Below, one piece after another: positions 62,498 to 64,000 of a DNA stretch of 64,000 bases. Where the stretch lies: the NCBI RefSeq assembly GCF_014863355.1, contig NZ_JACZEP010000014.1:1-64000 (forward strand), read 5' to 3'. How positions within the stretch are numbered: position 1 is the first letter of the stretch; every line of letters begins with the position of its first letter. A program made the position numbers and the translations under genes. Origin of the DNA: Aminobacter carboxidus (GTDB lineage Bacteria; Pseudomonadota; Alphaproteobacteria; Rhizobiales; Rhizobiaceae). The notes under the pieces are model-generated. The model was not told where the DNA came from and made no database searches. It saw nothing but the letters and a program-made list of their open reading frames with translations.

Positions 62498-64000
62498 TTA
62501 CTCCGCCGCCTGCCCCTTGGCCTCGGCGTCGTTGGCTGCCTCGCCGGCGATGTCGTCGAGCAGGAAGCCGCCGGACTGGCGTTGCCATAGCGAGGCGTAG
62601 AGCCCGCCCTTGGCGACGAGTTCGTCATGGCTGCCCTGTTCGACGATGCGGCCCTTGTCCATCACCACCAGGCGGTCCATGGCGGCGATGGTCGAGAGCC
62701 GATGGGCGATGGCGATGACGGTCTTGCCTTCCATCAGGCGGTAGAGGTTCTCCTGGATCGCCGCCTCGACCTCAGAATCGAGCGCCGAGGTCGCTTCGTC
62801 GAGGATCAGGATCGGTGCGTCCTTGAGCATGACACGCGCGATCGCAATTCGCTGGCGCTGTCCACCGGACAGCTTGACGCCACGCTCGCCGACATGCGCC
62901 TCGAAACCCTTGCGACCCTTGGGGTCGGCAAGGGTGGCGACGAAGTCGATTGCCTCGGCGCGGCGTGCCGCCTCGATCATCATCGCCTCGGTGGCGTCGG
63001 GACGGCCATAGAGGATGTTGTCGGCGACCGAACGATGCAGCAGCGAGGTGTCTTGCGTGACCATACCGATATTGGCGCGCAGGCTGTCTTGCTGAACAGT
63101 CGAAATGTCCTGCCCGTCAATGACGATGCGGCCGCCCTCGATGTCGTAGAAGCGCAGCAAAAGGTTGACCAGCGTCGACTTGCCCGCACCCGAACGACCA
63201 ACGATGCCGACCTTTTCGCCCGGACGGACGGTAAGGCTGAGATCCTCGATGACGCCTTTCTTCTTGCCATAGTGGAAGCGCACGTTGTCGAAGGCTATTG
63301 CGCCCTTGTCGACGACGATCTCCCTGGCATCGGGCTTGTCTTCGACCAGGCGCGGCATCGAAATCGAGGTGATGCCGTCCTGGACGGTGCCGATGCTCTC
63401 GAACAGGCCCGAGACCTCCCACATGATCCATTGCGACATGCCCCACAGGCGCAGCACGAGGCCGAGCACAACGGCGACCGCGCCGATGGAGACCGCACCA
63501 TTGAGCCACAGCGAGATCGACAGGGCGCCGACCGACAGCAGAAGCGTTGAGTTGAGCAGGTAGAGCGCGCCATAGAGCGAGGTCACCAGCCGCATCGAGC
63601 GGTAGACGGTGTCCATGAACAGCGACATGCCTTCGCGGGCGAACGACGCCTCGCGGCGCGAATGGGAAAACAACTTGACGGTCTGGATGTTGGTGTAGCT
63701 GTCGACGACGCGGCCGGTCATTGTCGAGCGCGCGTCGGCCTGCTCCTCGGCGAGCTTGCCCAAGCGCGGCACGAAATAGCGCAGCAACAGCACGTAGCAG
63801 CAGAGCCAGACGATCAAAGGTGCTGCCAGCCTGATGTCAGCGGAGCCGACGATGAAAAGCACGCCGAGGAAATAGACGATGACGTAGTTGAGCACGTCGA
63901 TCAGCTTGACCACGCATTCGCGCACGGCGAGCGCTGTCTGCATCAGCTTGGTGGCGATGCGGCCGGCGAACTCGTCCTGGTAGAAGCTCATCGACTGCTT
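62498..64000 (-). CDS. ABC exporter half-transporter, copy 3 (5' end outside the window)
   Basis: At least 500 residues of a third ABCB-type exporter. The frame runs to the window edge (K-Q-S before the internal Met at 63991), and alignment with copies 1 and 2 shows the first ~120 residues, including two helices, are missing only because the window ends. Walker A IVGRSGAGKSTLVNL, signature LSGGQRQRIAIARVM and Walker B ILILDEATSALDSEV are intact. It has its own terminator, so it may be a separate unit from copies 1 and 2. Confidence 0.92.
   Translation of the reverse strand, partial: KQSMSFYQDEFAGRIATKLMQTALAVRECVVKLIDVLNYVIVYFLGVLFIVGSADIRLAAPLIVWLCCYVLLLRYFVPRLGKLAEEQADARSTMTGRVVDSYTNIQTVKLFSHSRREASFAREGMSLFMDTVYRSMRLVTSLYGALYLLNSTLLLSVGALSISLWLNGAVSIGAVAVVLGLVLRLWGMSQWIMWEVSGLFESIGTVQDGITSISMPRLVEDKPDAREIVVDKGAIAFDNVRFHYGKKKGVIEDLSLTVRPGEKVGIVGRSGAGKSTLVNLLLRFYDIEGGRIVIDGQDISTVQQDSLRANIGMVTQDTSLLHRSVADNILYGRPDATEAMMIEAARRAEAIDFVATLADPKGRKGFEAHVGERGVKLSGGQRQRIAIARVMLKDAPILILDEATSALDSEVEAAIQENLYRLMEGKTVIAIAHRLSTIAAMDRLVVMDKGRIVEQGSHDELVAKGGLYASLWQRQSGGFLLDDIAGEAANDAEAKGQAAE

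Overview
The window is about 64 kb of chromosomal, GC-rich DNA from an alphaproteobacterium of the order Hyphomicrobiales (Rhizobiales), most likely a Mesorhizobium or Aminobacter-like Phyllobacteriaceae. This rests on the gene content (BA14K-family protein, petP-petR pair divergent from ilvE, fbc/pet bc1 operon, bL25 of the Ctc type, DUF1127-like and DUF6665-like proteins, TtG/GtG starts) and on dispersed intergenic repeats of a style I recognise from rhizobial chromosomes. No search could be run, so genus-level placement is inference. I saw no prophage, insertion sequence, CRISPR array, rRNA or convincing tRNA. The first ~132 bases are almost pure C and look like a contig-end artefact that cuts off an efflux operon.

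Layout. 0.1-9 kb: an adaptor subunit of an RND efflux pump with its TetR regulator, a DHFR-like reductase, a DUF1326-DUF2182 metal-handling pair with a Met-rich loop, a GNAT/XRE-cupin pair, a TetR regulator divergent from a small membrane protein, a protein methyltransferase, a polysaccharide deacetylase and a GYD protein. 9-20 kb: glutathione-dependent formaldehyde handling (gfa), a VOC protein, an Asp/Glu racemase-like protein, three further regulator/target modules (TetR/glycosyltransferase, LysR/DUF1127-like, TetR/GST-NTF2), a class C beta-lactamase-like hydrolase and a ureohydrolase. 20-25 kb: small secreted and stress proteins (Kazal-like lipoprotein, two cold-shock proteins, a Cys/His repeat protein, BA14K protein), an MBL hydrolase bracketed by two copies of a 103-bp repeat, a Gly-rich hydrophobic protein and ilvE. 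25-29.4 kb: petP (MarR), petR (response regulator), a small periplasmic protein and a sensor kinase. 29.4-32 kb: metQ-metN-metI methionine importer.

32-48 kb is mostly housekeeping: a GT4 glycosyltransferase, csaA-like tRNA-binding protein, YbjN protein, ubiK, lgt, NDUFAF7-like methyltransferase, pgeF, a degenerate M24 peptidase, a lipoprotein, prs, a chromate-resistance module (chrB-chrA, next to a TauE/SafE exporter), rplY-pth, and ychF. After ychF there is a gene-free stretch with a CtrA-like box, a hairpin and a strong orphan terminator, the best small-RNA candidate in the window. 48-54 kb: an APH(3')-type aminoglycoside phosphotransferase, corA-like transporter, two MaoC dehydratases, a BBE-type FAD oxidase and a DHFR-like protein under two palindromic operators. 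54-57.4 kb: apt and the cytochrome bc1 operon petABC. 57.7-64 kb: DUF6665-like protein, GNAT, and three tandem ABC exporter half-transporters, the last running off the window.

The strongest theme is many small one-regulator modules whose operators are visible as perfect palindromes. The petPR regulators and the bc1 operon that homologues of PetR control in Rhodobacter lie in the same window about 28 kb apart. I did not find a clear new multi-gene defence or biosynthetic system; the least explained items are the Met-rich DUF1326-DUF2182 pair, the Cys/His repeat protein and the putative CtrA-linked sRNA.
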